Of a stretch of DNA of 61,971 nucleotides, positions 1 to 8,360 are shown in pieces. Origin of the DNA: Sandaracinaceae bacterium (GTDB lineage: Bacteria; Myxococcota_A; Polyangia; Polyangiales; Sandaracinaceae); assembly GCA_004213565.1 (NCBI GenBank), contig SHBB01000002.1, positions 1-61,971 on the forward strand. Direction: 5' to 3'. The translations under genes and the position numbers were made by a program. The stretch's first letter is position 1. Each line of letters opens with the position of its first letter. Under the pieces are notes generated by a model. That model saw only the letters and a program-made list of their open reading frames with translations. It was not told the DNA's origin and ran no database searches.

Positions 1-2893
1 GGTGTGCCCGCGTCTCCGAGACCGGAACCCCTTCGTGCCGCAGTCGCTCGACGACGCGGTGCAGAAGATGGTGAAGCTGCGCCCCGCCGAGCGCTTCCCC
101 GACCTGAAGTCGGCCATCGAGCGCGTCCTCAACAGCGTCGGCGGCAGCGTGGAGGCGCAGCGCGACGCCGCGCGGCTCGACCCGGAGAACCTCGACGAGG
201 GCGTCCGCGTCGGCACCGACTACGAGGTCCGCAGCCGGCTCGGCGCGGGCGGTCTGGGCACGGTCTACCTCGCGCGCCACCTCGTCAGCGGGACCTACCG
301 CGCGCTCAAGGTCGCGCGCCCGACGACCGAGGCCGAGGACGCGCTGCGCGCCGAGTTCGAGGTGCTCAAGGCGCTGCACAAGAAGGGCGACGCGCCGGGG
401 ATCGTCCAGCCCATCGACCTGAGCGGCCTCGTGCCGGACCGCCTCACGCTCATCCTCGAGCGCCTCGAGGGCGGCCCGCTCTCCGAGTGGCTGGCGCAGA
501 ACCTCGAGCCGGACCCGGACCAGCTCCGGCTCTACGCCGAGGACCTCTTCGGCGCGCTCATCCACCTGGAGAAGTCCGAGATCGACGGCGCGGCGGTCGT
601 CCACAAGGACCTCAAGCCCGACAACCTCATCGTGGGCGAGCGGGGACTGACCGTCATCGACTTCTCGCTCGCCGGGACTGACCAGCCCTTCGCCGGCACC
701 GCGCTCTACAAAGACCCCTCCCAGGCTGGCTGGTCGCGCGCCTCCGACCGCTACGGCGCAGCGCTCTGCCTGCACGAGCTCTACACGGGCCGGCACCCCT
801 TCGGCGGCGAGGCCCCTCCCCCCGACCAGCTCCCGGACCTCGACGAAGACGACTTCGACCAGCCGGGGCTCGTCGCCTTCTTCAAGAAGGCGCTCGACCC
901 CTCGCCGGAGCGCCGCCACCCGTCCGCCGTCGCGATGCGCGCGGCCTTCCTCGACGCGCTCGGGGTGGCCGAGGCCCCGCCGCCGACCGAGGAGAGCGCG
1001 CCGACCTCCGACGCGGCCAACCTGCCGCTGAGCGCGACCGTCCTCCACAACACGGCCGTGGCGTGCCTGCGCCGCGCAGGTGTGACCACCCAGGGCGAGC
1101 TCGTCGCGCTCTCGGAGGAGCAGGTTCAGGGCATCTCCGGGCTCGGGAAGAAGAAGGCCCGACAGGTTATCGACTTCCGTGCCTCGCTCATCGAAGCGGG
1201 CGTGCAGGCGCCCGACACGAACGCGCCGCGCCACGTGCTGTGGCCCGGGCTCGTCGGCGACCCGACGGATCTCCACGGCGCGGGCTTCCCCAAGGCCCTC
1301 GCAGAGACGCTCTCGAAGTCCGGCTACGCGACGGTCGGGCGGCTCGCTGACTCGACGAGCGAGGACCTGCGAGCCATCGACGGCGTCGGGCAAGCGGCGT
1401 TGCGCCAGGTGATCGACGCGCTCTCGGCCTTCGCGGAGCGAGGCGCGGCGCGCGGCGAGGGAGGAGAGCCGCAGACCCCCGGCGACCTCTGGTCCCGCGC
1501 GGCGGCTCCGCTGGCCCAGGCGGCCCGCGACGTGCTCCACGGGCTGTACGGCTTCGACGGCGCGCCCGAGACGCAGAAGGAGCTCGCGGAGCGGCTCGAG
1601 ACCGACCAGCCCAAGGTCAGCGGCCTGCACACCGAGGCGCTCGAGACGCTCGACAAGCTCGTGCTCGACGACGTCCTGCGTCGTCTGGAGGCGCAACTCG
1701 ACGCGGGCGGCGGCGTCATCGCGATGCGCGAGGCGGTGGAGGGCGTGGTCGATCTCCTCCCGGCCACTCGCGCGCTCGCCGAATCGCTCGACGACCTCGA
1801 CGCCGAGACCATCCGGACCGCATCCGGCATCGTGCGCGTGCTCGTCCGCTGTCACGAGGGCCGCATGCGTCGGCGGGCGAACCTCGACGACGGCGCTCTC
1901 GAGGTCATCCACCGGCCCACGCTCTCCGGCGACGACATCGAGCGCTTCGTCGGTCGCGCCCGGCAGATCGCCTCGTGGCCTCCCACCGATCCTGAGTCCG
2001 CCCGCAAGTTCCTCGGGCGAGAGCTCCCGGGCTTCGACCAGCACCGGCACAGCCCGCCCGCGCTGGCGGAGCGCCTGCTCGGAGACGTTCGCCTCACCGA
2101 CGCGGGGGAGCTCTTCGAGTCCCCGGTCGACGCGAAGGACGCGATTCAGTACGTGCTGCGGCGCCAGCGTCTGCCCATCGGCGTCGACGAGCTCGAGCGT
2201 GCGGTCAAGCGCGCGTTCGGCGGCTACGGCATGTTTCCGGAGCGCGAGCACCTGGGCGAGGTGATCGGCGCCCTCGCGCTCGGCATCCGGCTCGAGGGCG
2301 ACCGCCTGGTCCCCGCGACAGGTTCTCGGTCTGGGCCGGACAAGCTCTCGAAGGATCCCCCACCTCCGGGATTTCGCGACACGTCACGCACCCCGGAGGA
2401 GGTCGCCTCCGATATGCTCCAGTCGGCCGCGAAGCGCCGGGGCTTCCGGCTGGTGGTCGCGCCCCCCGAGAGCCACCCGGAGATCGGCCGGAGCGTCGCC
2501 GCCGCGGTGGCCGGCGAGTACGTCGGCCTCGAGGATCTGCTCTTCGAGCGGATGGGCGACCGTTTCGCTGTCTTCGAGGAGGCCTCCCGCTTCGCGGCCC
2601 AGCGCCGCCTGCTCACCCGCGAGGTCGAGAAGGCGCTCGACGAGCTCGTCAAGGACCGCGGCCAGGCCGACGCGCGCATCGTGCTCGGCGACGCCGCCAT
2701 CCTGCTCACCTGCGACGCCACTCACCTGGTGCGCAAGCTCTACGACAAGACGACGGGGGGCACGAAGGGCTTCTGGGCCCTCGTCATCCCCGGCGTCATT
2801 CACGAGCAGCAGCCCTGGTTCAACGAGAAGGAGCCGGTCTTCCACATCGAAGGCCAGGTCCTTCCCGTCGACCGCGCGCTGCCCGCTCCCTGA
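1..2893 (+). CDS. pglW: PglW-type BREX serine/threonine protein kinase, 5' truncated
   Basis: The open frame enters from the left edge (frame from base 2) and ends with TGA at 2891-2893. The first ~45 residues look like the C-terminal lobe of an upstream kinase-like domain. A second kinase domain follows: glycine loop GAGGLGTVY at residues 81-89, ATP-lysine K103, catalytic HKDLKPDN at 201-208, and D220-F-S replacing the usual DFG. Residues ~370-391 and ~455-480 read as helix-hairpin-helix motifs (GISGLGKKKARQV and AIDGVGQAALRQV). A sigma-region-4-like helix-turn-helix (TQKELAERLETDQPKVSGL) lies near residue 520. In type 2 BREX (Pgl) systems PglW is the large kinase that precedes pglX, and that is the order seen here. 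The N-terminal part, where a NERD domain is usual, is outside the window. The kinase assignment is sure; PglW rests on motifs plus context. The missing glycine of DFG may mean altered kinase activity. Confidence 0.85.
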   Translation, partial: VCPRLRDRNPFVPQSLDDAVQKMVKLRPAERFPDLKSAIERVLNSVGGSVEAQRDAARLDPENLDEGVRVGTDYEVRSRLGAGGLGTVYLARHLVSGTYRALKVARPTTEAEDALRAEFEVLKALHKKGDAPGIVQPIDLSGLVPDRLTLILERLEGGPLSEWLAQNLEPDPDQLRLYAEDLFGALIHLEKSEIDGAAVVHKDLKPDNLIVGERGLTVIDFSLAGTDQPFAGTALYKDPSQAGWSRASDRYGAALCLHELYTGRHPFGGEAPPPDQLPDLDEDDFDQPGLVAFFKKALDPSPERRHPSAVAMRAAFLDALGVAEAPPPTEESAPTSDAANLPLSATVLHNTAVACLRRAGVTTQGELVALSEEQVQGISGLGKKKARQVIDFRASLIEAGVQAPDTNAPRHVLWPGLVGDPTDLHGAGFPKALAETLSKSGYATVGRLADSTSEDLRAIDGVGQAALRQVIDALSAFAERGAARGEGGEPQTPGDLWSRAAAPLAQAARDVLHGLYGFDGAPETQKELAERLETDQPKVSGLHTEALETLDKLVLDDVLRRLEAQLDAGGGVIAMREAVEGVVDLLPATRALAESLDDLDAETIRTASGIVRVLVRCHEGRMRRRANLDDGALEVIHRPTLSGDDIERFVGRARQIASWPPTDPESARKFLGRELPGFDQHRHSPPALAERLLGDVRLTDAGELFESPVDAKDAIQYVLRRQRLPIGVDELERAVKRAFGGYGMFPEREHLGEVIGALALGIRLEGDRLVPATGSRSGPDKLSKDPPPPGFRDTSRTPEEVASDMLQSAAKRRGFRLVVAPPESHPEIGRSVAAAVAGEYVGLEDLLFERMGDRFAVFEEASRFAAQRRLLTREVEKALDELVKDRGQADARIVLGDAAILLTCDATHLVRKLYDKTTGGTKGFWALVIPGVIHEQQPWFNEKEPVFHIEGQVLPVDRALPAP

Positions 2894-2938
2894 TCTCGAA
2901 TGGCCTGACTTCCGACGCTCTGAACGAACGACCCACCC

Positions 2939-5900
2939 ATGGACGACAGCAAACGAAAGGCGCTCACCGACGGGCTCTCGGCCCTCTCGGTCCGGTTCGC
3001 AGCCGAGATGCGCGACCAGATGCGTGGCGTTCGCGCGGCGGACCACGCTGTCCGCGCGCGCGCGGCGGAGCTTCACGCCGACGAGAAGGTCGGCGAGGAC
3101 TTCGAGGTCTGGACCGACCTGCTCAGCCGCCGCGCCGCGGTGATGTGGGTGCTCAAGAGCGTCTACGTCCGCGTGCTCGAGGACCGCGGCCTCCTGAGCC
3201 CGCGCCGCATCGTCGACGCCACCAGCCCCCAGCTCTTCGGCAAGCTCGCGCCCGACCTCGGTGACACCGCCTACCTCCGCTGGGTCTACCGCGACCTCGC
3301 ACAGCCGGACGGCGGCCTCCCCGAGCTCTTCGCGCTGCAGCCGGCCGAGATCGCCACGCCGGGCGACGCGCTCAGCCGCGAGCTGCTCGACTTCTGGCGA
3401 CAGCGCGACCCGGACACCGGCGAGCTGGTCTACCGCTTCGACGACGAGCGCTTCGACGGCCGCCTAATGGGCGACCTCTACCAGGACCTCGACCCGGTGG
3501 TGAAGGACCGCTTCGCGCTCCTGCAGACGCCGGACTTCATCCTCGAGTTCATCCTCGACGAGACGCTGACGCCCGCGATCGAGGAGTTCGGGGTCGACGA
3601 GGTCCGCTTGCTCGACCCGGCCTGTGGCTCGGGGCACTTCCTGCTCGAGGCATTCCGCCGGCTCGTAGCGGCGATGCGGGAAGCGCACCCAGAGCGCTCG
3701 GCCGCGGCAGTCGTGCCCGACGTGCTCTCTCGGGTCGTAGGTGTCGACCTCAACGACTACGCCTGCGGACTCGCGCGGGCGCGTCTGATCATGACCGCGC
3801 TGGAGACGCTCGGGTCAGGTGATCTGACCGACGCGAGTGCCTTGCGCCCGCAGGTCTTCTGGGCGGATGGGCTCGAGCAGGTAGAGCGTGACGCTTTGTC
3901 ACAGGAGTCGCTGGCGTTCGATATCGATGGCGCCGCACCCCGGAGCTCGTTGACCCCCCTAGAGACGAGGCTCGCTCTGCGGCCGGTGCTGAAACCAGGC
4001 TTCCATGTCGTAGTAGGAAACCCCCCCTACATCAGGGAGAGTGACGAGCGACGAAAGGAGTACTCCCGCGAGAAGATCGGAAAGAAGCAGAGATACACGT
4101 CAGCGTATGGAGAGTACTCACTGGGTGCGCCCTTTGTTGAGCGAATGCACCAGCTGTCAGTGCGGGACGGATTCTACGCGGCTATCACAGCGAACTCGTT
4201 TGCGAAGAGGAAATTCGGCAAGGCATTCGTAGAGAAGTTTCTCCCGACAACTGATCTACAGGTTGCTATTGACCTTCAAGACGTGTCGCTTGAGGGTCAC
4301 GGCACGCCGACATTGATTCTCATTGGTCGTCGTCGCCCCCCATCTGGCGCGTCAGTACTGTTCGTCGGTACCAAGCGTGGCGGCGCAGGCGCTATTGACG
4401 GCGCGGTGTCCGAGCTGTGGAAGTCAATCGTCACCTGCACTCGTACTCCGGGGGTGGAGGACGAGAGTTCGTTTAGTGAAGTCGTCGAGCGGGGTTCGAC
4501 CACAACCCACCCGTGGACACTGTCTTCAGGAGAAGAGTCTCGAGTCCTCCGCTCACTTACGTCAGCGTCGCGTGCGTGTGTCGACGATATCGCGAAGCAG
4601 GTCGGCTTCGGTTGCATCACCAAGGACGACGAGGCGTTCTCGGTGGGAGACGCACTGCACGCGAGGCACAACACGACGTCACGACGTTTCATCACCGGCA
4701 AGGCACTTCGGAACTGGGGCTATCGGCCATCCGCACGAGCGATCTTCCCCTACAACGCTCGCGGCGAGACGCTTGCCTGGCCCCAACTGCGTGAATCGCA
4801 CACTCAACTTTGGCGATACCGCAGTCAGCTCCGAGAGGGAAAAGGGCCTGGCTTCAAGACGAAAAGAGACGCGGGGCGGCTCTTCTACGAGTATGGGATG
4901 TTCTATCCGGATCGACTCTTTCCCGACCCGAAGCTCGCCTACGCCTATGTGGCCACACATACGCACTGCTCATTGGTTGAAGGCGGAGCGGTATTCAACC
5001 AGGGCGCACCACTCATCGTGATGAGCCCTACAGCGGACGTCACGGTTTACGAAGTCCTCGCTGTGCTCAACAGCAGTGTCGGCTGCTTCTTCGCGCGCCA
5101 GATCTCTCACCAGGTGGCTGCGCCCGAACCGTGGCTCTCTCGCTGCCATTTTGACGCGGGCCGCATCAAGCAGGTTCCCATCCCGAGTCAACTCGGGCAG
5201 GTCGGCGAGTTCGGGCGCCGGTTGTCCGAGCTCGCCGCACAACGTGATCGGGACTCGTGTTTGGCGTTCGTCACTAAGCATGCGCAGGAGGGCGCATCGG
5301 CGCTCCGGGGAGCGCTCGACCGTCGGCATGAGTCAGATCTCGCGAGGCTCAGACAACTAGTAGGACTCCAGGACGAACTTGACTGGCACTGCTACCAAGC
5401 ATTTGGGCTTGCGGATGTCGGCGAACTGGGTTGTCCACCTGCGGTAGAAGCCATGACACCAGGGTGTCGACCCTTCGAGCAGCTCCTAGCCCCGGAAGAC
5501 CCGTGGTTCGAGAAGCACGGTTGGGTTCGTCCGACCCAACCTGGAGAAATGGAGTCCGAGATCTGTGCGCTCGTGTCCACTCGGGTTGCCCTCATCGCCG
5601 ACTCCCCGGCCCTGGCTCTTCTGGAGCAGCCGAGCTACAAGCGCCGCTGGTTCCGACCTGACTACACGAAGGAAGAGCGCGAAGCGATGGCGCATTGGCT
5701 CGCCGAGCGCATCGAGGAACAGGCCGAGACGCGTACGGAGCCCTTCACCGTGCGGTCCATTGCTGCAGCGCTCCAACAAGACCCTGCTATTGAGGCTGTC
5801 GCGATGCTCTTTGCGGGCGCTGGCTTCGACCTCGACCGGGTCGTGGCACAGATCCTCGACGAGGAGTCAGTCCCCAACCTCAAGAGCCACGTCTTCAAGA

Positions 5901-6556
5901 AGAAGGGGCTGGTCAAGCGAGCCGCGTGGGAGCGCACCTGGGAGCTCCAGCACGCCGAGGACGCGTGGGACGCGAAGAAGAAGGCGCACGACGACGCGAT
6001 CGCGACCGGCGTCGACCCGCACGAAGCGCCTCCCCTTCCCGAGGGCAAGCGTCCCGAGCCCGACGTGCCGCCGAAGTACGGCAGCGGCGACTTCCTCAAG
6101 CCCACCTACTGGAAGCACCGCGGCAAGCTCGACGTCCCGAAGGAGCGCTTCATCGCCTACACCGAGGTCCCGCCCGAGCTGACCGAGCAGGGCCAGGCTC
6201 CGCTCTACGGCTGGGCCGGCTGGGACCACCTTGGCCGTGCCCAGGTCCTCCTCGCCCTCGACGAGCAGGCCGAAGAGCTCGGCGTCGAGCTCAAGGACCG
6301 CTACGGCCTCCTTTGGGGCGCGCAGTTCCTCCTGCCATACGTCCGCTGGGGCGACGACACCGCCCAGTCCGCGGCCAAGGAGTTCGCCGCCATCCTCCGC
6401 GACCTCGTCGGCGACTCGGGCGTCACCGACGAGATGCTCGCCGAGTGGACTGAGGCGCACCCGCCGCCAAAGGGAAGTCGGAAGCCGCGGAAGAAGAAGG
6501 CCGCGAAGAAGAGGCGTAGCAGCAGAAAATCTCACAAAGGGGAGACGCCTCCATGA
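2939..6556 (+). CDS. pglX: PglX-type BREX adenine-specific DNA methyltransferase
   Basis: This 1205-residue protein starts at ATG 2939, 45 bases after pglW. The SAM-binding motif I is DPACGSGHF (residues 226-234) and the catalytic motif IV is NPPY (361-364), as in class I N6-adenine methyltransferases. PglX is known to modify host DNA as the self mark of BREX. The C-terminal ~200 residues (RGKLDVPKERF onward) match the extra domain usual in PglX, and the length fits the family. The extreme C-terminus is Lys/Arg-rich (KPRKKKAAKKRR). Base composition changes inside the gene: bases roughly 3940-5560, which include the region expected to recognise the target, are clearly less GC-rich (one 60-base line counts 47% GC) than the ends (68% in a line near 6.1 kb). 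This suggests recombinational exchange of the specificity region. No frameshift is seen. Confidence 0.92.
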   Translation: MDDSKRKALTDGLSALSVRFAAEMRDQMRGVRAADHAVRARAAELHADEKVGEDFEVWTDLLSRRAAVMWVLKSVYVRVLEDRGLLSPRRIVDATSPQLFGKLAPDLGDTAYLRWVYRDLAQPDGGLPELFALQPAEIATPGDALSRELLDFWRQRDPDTGELVYRFDDERFDGRLMGDLYQDLDPVVKDRFALLQTPDFILEFILDETLTPAIEEFGVDEVRLLDPACGSGHFLLEAFRRLVAAMREAHPERSAAAVVPDVLSRVVGVDLNDYACGLARARLIMTALETLGSGDLTDASALRPQVFWADGLEQVERDALSQESLAFDIDGAAPRSSLTPLETRLALRPVLKPGFHVVVGNPPYIRESDERRKEYSREKIGKKQRYTSAYGEYSLGAPFVERMHQLSVRDGFYAAITANSFAKRKFGKAFVEKFLPTTDLQVAIDLQDVSLEGHGTPTLILIGRRRPPSGASVLFVGTKRGGAGAIDGAVSELWKSIVTCTRTPGVEDESSFSEVVERGSTTTHPWTLSSGEESRVLRSLTSASRACVDDIAKQVGFGCITKDDEAFSVGDALHARHNTTSRRFITGKALRNWGYRPSARAIFPYNARGETLAWPQLRESHTQLWRYRSQLREGKGPGFKTKRDAGRLFYEYGMFYPDRLFPDPKLAYAYVATHTHCSLVEGGAVFNQGAPLIVMSPTADVTVYEVLAVLNSSVGCFFARQISHQVAAPEPWLSRCHFDAGRIKQVPIPSQLGQVGEFGRRLSELAAQRDRDSCLAFVTKHAQEGASALRGALDRRHESDLARLRQLVGLQDELDWHCYQAFGLADVGELGCPPAVEAMTPGCRPFEQLLAPEDPWFEKHGWVRPTQPGEMESEICALVSTRVALIADSPALALLEQPSYKRRWFRPDYTKEEREAMAHWLAERIEEQAETRTEPFTVRSIAAALQQDPAIEAVAMLFAGAGFDLDRVVAQILDEESVPNLKSHVFKKKGLVKRAAWERTWELQHAEDAWDAKKKAHDDAIATGVDPHEAPPLPEGKRPEPDVPPKYGSGDFLKPTYWKHRGKLDVPKERFIAYTEVPPELTEQGQAPLYGWAGWDHLGRAQVLLALDEQAEELGVELKDRYGLLWGAQFLLPYVRWGDDTAQSAAKEFAAILRDLVGDSGVTDEMLAEWTEAHPPPKGSRKPRKKKAAKKRRSSRKSHKGETPP

Positions 6557-6620
6557 GGTTCGAAGCCAGCCGGTACCCCATCGGCCGCATTCGGGACGTG
6601 GGTCCTGTTAGAAGGTCTTC

Positions 6621-7700
6621 ATGACGGCGGCGCGAAAAAGAACGAAGTCCCAGAAGGGCCGGGGCGCACCTATCGCCACGCTGCGCCTCGAGCGCTTCAG
6701 CGTGTTCGACGAGGCGGAGTTCCAGTTCTGTCCAGGCATCAACGTGCTGATCGGAGAGAACGGCACTGGCAAGTCGCACGCGATGCTGGCTGCTTACTCG
6801 ATTCTGCGCGCCTTCCACAAAGATGACTCTCCATCAGGTGTCTCCGCCCGCGTGCAGGAGAAACTGCGAGGGGTCTTCCAGCCCGAGGAGCGCCGGTTGG
6901 GCCGACTTGTCCGCCGTGCCCAGGGCGGAGGCGTCGCCTGGATCGCGGTCCGGAGTGGGGGCTTCGAGTGTGTGGTGCACTTCACGCACAAGGAGGCTGA
7001 CCCCTTCGAGATTGCCGAAGTTCGCAAGAGCCCTACCGGCTCGTCGATCTTCATCCCGAGCCGCGAGCCGCTGTCGATGTACGAAGGCTTCATCGGTGCT
7101 TACCAGCAGTCGGAGCTCTCATTCAGTGAGGTCTACTACGACACCTGCGTGGCGCTGAACGCGCCCCTCACCCGTGGCGCGCGCAAGCGTGAGGCACAGG
7201 ACCTAATCGCGCCTCTTCTCGAAGTGCTGGGAGGGGGGGTGTTCGAGAAGAAGGGACGCTTCTACGTCATGCAAGGTTCGGCGCACCTCGAGGCGCACCT
7301 GGTCTCGGAGGGGCTGCGCAAAATTGCGACGATTGCGCACCTGATCAACAACGGCAGCCTCGCCGCCAACGACCTGCTGTTCTGGGACGAGCCCGAGGCC
7401 AATCTCAACCCGGCGCTGTCGCGTGTCGTCGTCGATTTCCTGGTGGAGCTCGCCAAGCGAGGGGTGCAGGTCATCCTCGCGACCCACGACTACGCGGTGA
7501 CGACCCGGCTGTCGATCCTCGCCGAGAACGGCGTCGTCCAACCCGACCTCCTCCGGTTCTTCTCGCTCGCTCGGACCAAGGGAAAGACCAGTCCGGTCGC
7601 GGTGTCCCACGCGGACACCCTCGCCGGGTTGCCGTCGAACCCCATCCTCGACGAGCACCTCGCCCTCTATGACTACGAGATCGCGGGCGGGCGGCCGTGA
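6621..7700 (+). CDS. AAA/ABC-type ATPase inserted in the BREX locus
   Basis: This 359-residue protein starts at ATG 6621, 64 bases after pglX. The Walker A motif is GENGTGKS (45-52) in the sequence INVLIGENGTGKSHAM. The Walker B motif is LLFWDEPEANLNP with D256-E257, followed by an ATHDYA switch-histidine region. A degenerate signature (LVSEGLRK) precedes it. This is the AAA_21/AAA_15-type predicted ATPase architecture found in OLD-like, PARIS AriA and other defence ATPases. The stop codon overlaps the GTG of the next gene by 4 bases, so the two are probably co-translated and act together. Neither belongs to the canonical type 2 BREX set. Its role is inferred: an accessory anti-phage sensor or ATPase paired with the downstream nuclease-like protein. 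Confidence 0.85.
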   Translation: MTAARKRTKSQKGRGAPIATLRLERFSVFDEAEFQFCPGINVLIGENGTGKSHAMLAAYSILRAFHKDDSPSGVSARVQEKLRGVFQPEERRLGRLVRRAQGGGVAWIAVRSGGFECVVHFTHKEADPFEIAEVRKSPTGSSIFIPSREPLSMYEGFIGAYQQSELSFSEVYYDTCVALNAPLTRGARKREAQDLIAPLLEVLGGGVFEKKGRFYVMQGSAHLEAHLVSEGLRKIATIAHLINNGSLAANDLLFWDEPEANLNPALSRVVVDFLVELAKRGVQVILATHDYAVTTRLSILAENGVVQPDLLRFFSLARTKGKTSPVAVSHADTLAGLPSNPILDEHLALYDYEIAGGRP

Positions 7701-8314
7701 CGTCGATTCGTGAGGATCACCTGGAGTTCGACTTCGACGCGAGCTGGGACTACGTCGAGAAGTGGGATGACTCGCCTGCCTGCCGAGACGGGATTCAGAA
7801 GGTCGGGGGGATCGATGCCCTGGACATCGTGGCTTTCTCCGAGAGCCGGCGGGAGTGCCTCCTTTTAGAGATCAAGGACTATCGAGACCAGAACGAGGCT
7901 GGCGCGGCGCCTCAGCGGCGACGGCGCGGGCGAGAGCGGCAGGAGAGTGCCTCCGCCCCTACGGCGAACCAGGTCAGCGCCCAGCTCACCGAGATGGTCG
8001 GGCAAAAGGCCGCTGGCACCGTCGCCGGCCTGGTCGGCGCCGCCAGGATGCGAGACGAGACCTTCGCCCACGCGCTCGCAGGGGCCCTTTCCACGCACCG
8101 GAGCGACGGGATCACGGTCCACGTGGTGCTCTGGGTCGAGGGTAAGCCCACCTCACAGGGCAGCTCTCCCCGAAGCAAGGTCAACCTGAGCGCGCTCACC
8201 AACGCGCTGAAGCGCAAGGTCGCGTGGCTGACGAATCATCCAGTGCACGTGCTCTCGACCGCATCGCCGCCCGACGTCGTTCCCGGTCTGAAGGTGACCG
8301 ACAGACGTCCATGA
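7697..8314 (+). CDS. Small PD-(D/E)XK nuclease-like partner of the ATPase
   Basis: This 205-residue protein starts at GTG 7697 inside the stop of the ATPase gene. Residues 38-61 show D43 followed by strand-like CLLLEIKDY with E58-x-K60, the spacing of a PD-(D/E)XK nuclease core (D-x14-E-x-K). An Arg-rich loop (RRRRGRER, about residues 73-80) interrupts the following region. The rest has helical and strand segments (TVHVVLWVEGK) without a further motif I recognise. Small ATPase-plus-effector pairs of this sort are a common plan for toxin-like anti-phage modules. Nuclease activity is inferred from the motif alone; no family name can be given safely. Confidence 0.6.
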   Translation: MTSIREDHLEFDFDASWDYVEKWDDSPACRDGIQKVGGIDALDIVAFSESRRECLLLEIKDYRDQNEAGAAPQRRRRGRERQESASAPTANQVSAQLTEMVGQKAAGTVAGLVGAARMRDETFAHALAGALSTHRSDGITVHVVLWVEGKPTSQGSSPRSKVNLSALTNALKRKVAWLTNHPVHVLSTASPPDVVPGLKVTDRRP

Positions 8315-8360
8315 GCCCTCCGTACCGAGAACGCTTGCCCGACGGCGCCAGGACACGACG

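Noticed and set aside
6621-8314. PARIS (AriA/AriB) for the ATPase pair
   Set aside because: The small partner has a D/E-x-K pattern and no TOPRIM motif, so the PARIS name is not supported.
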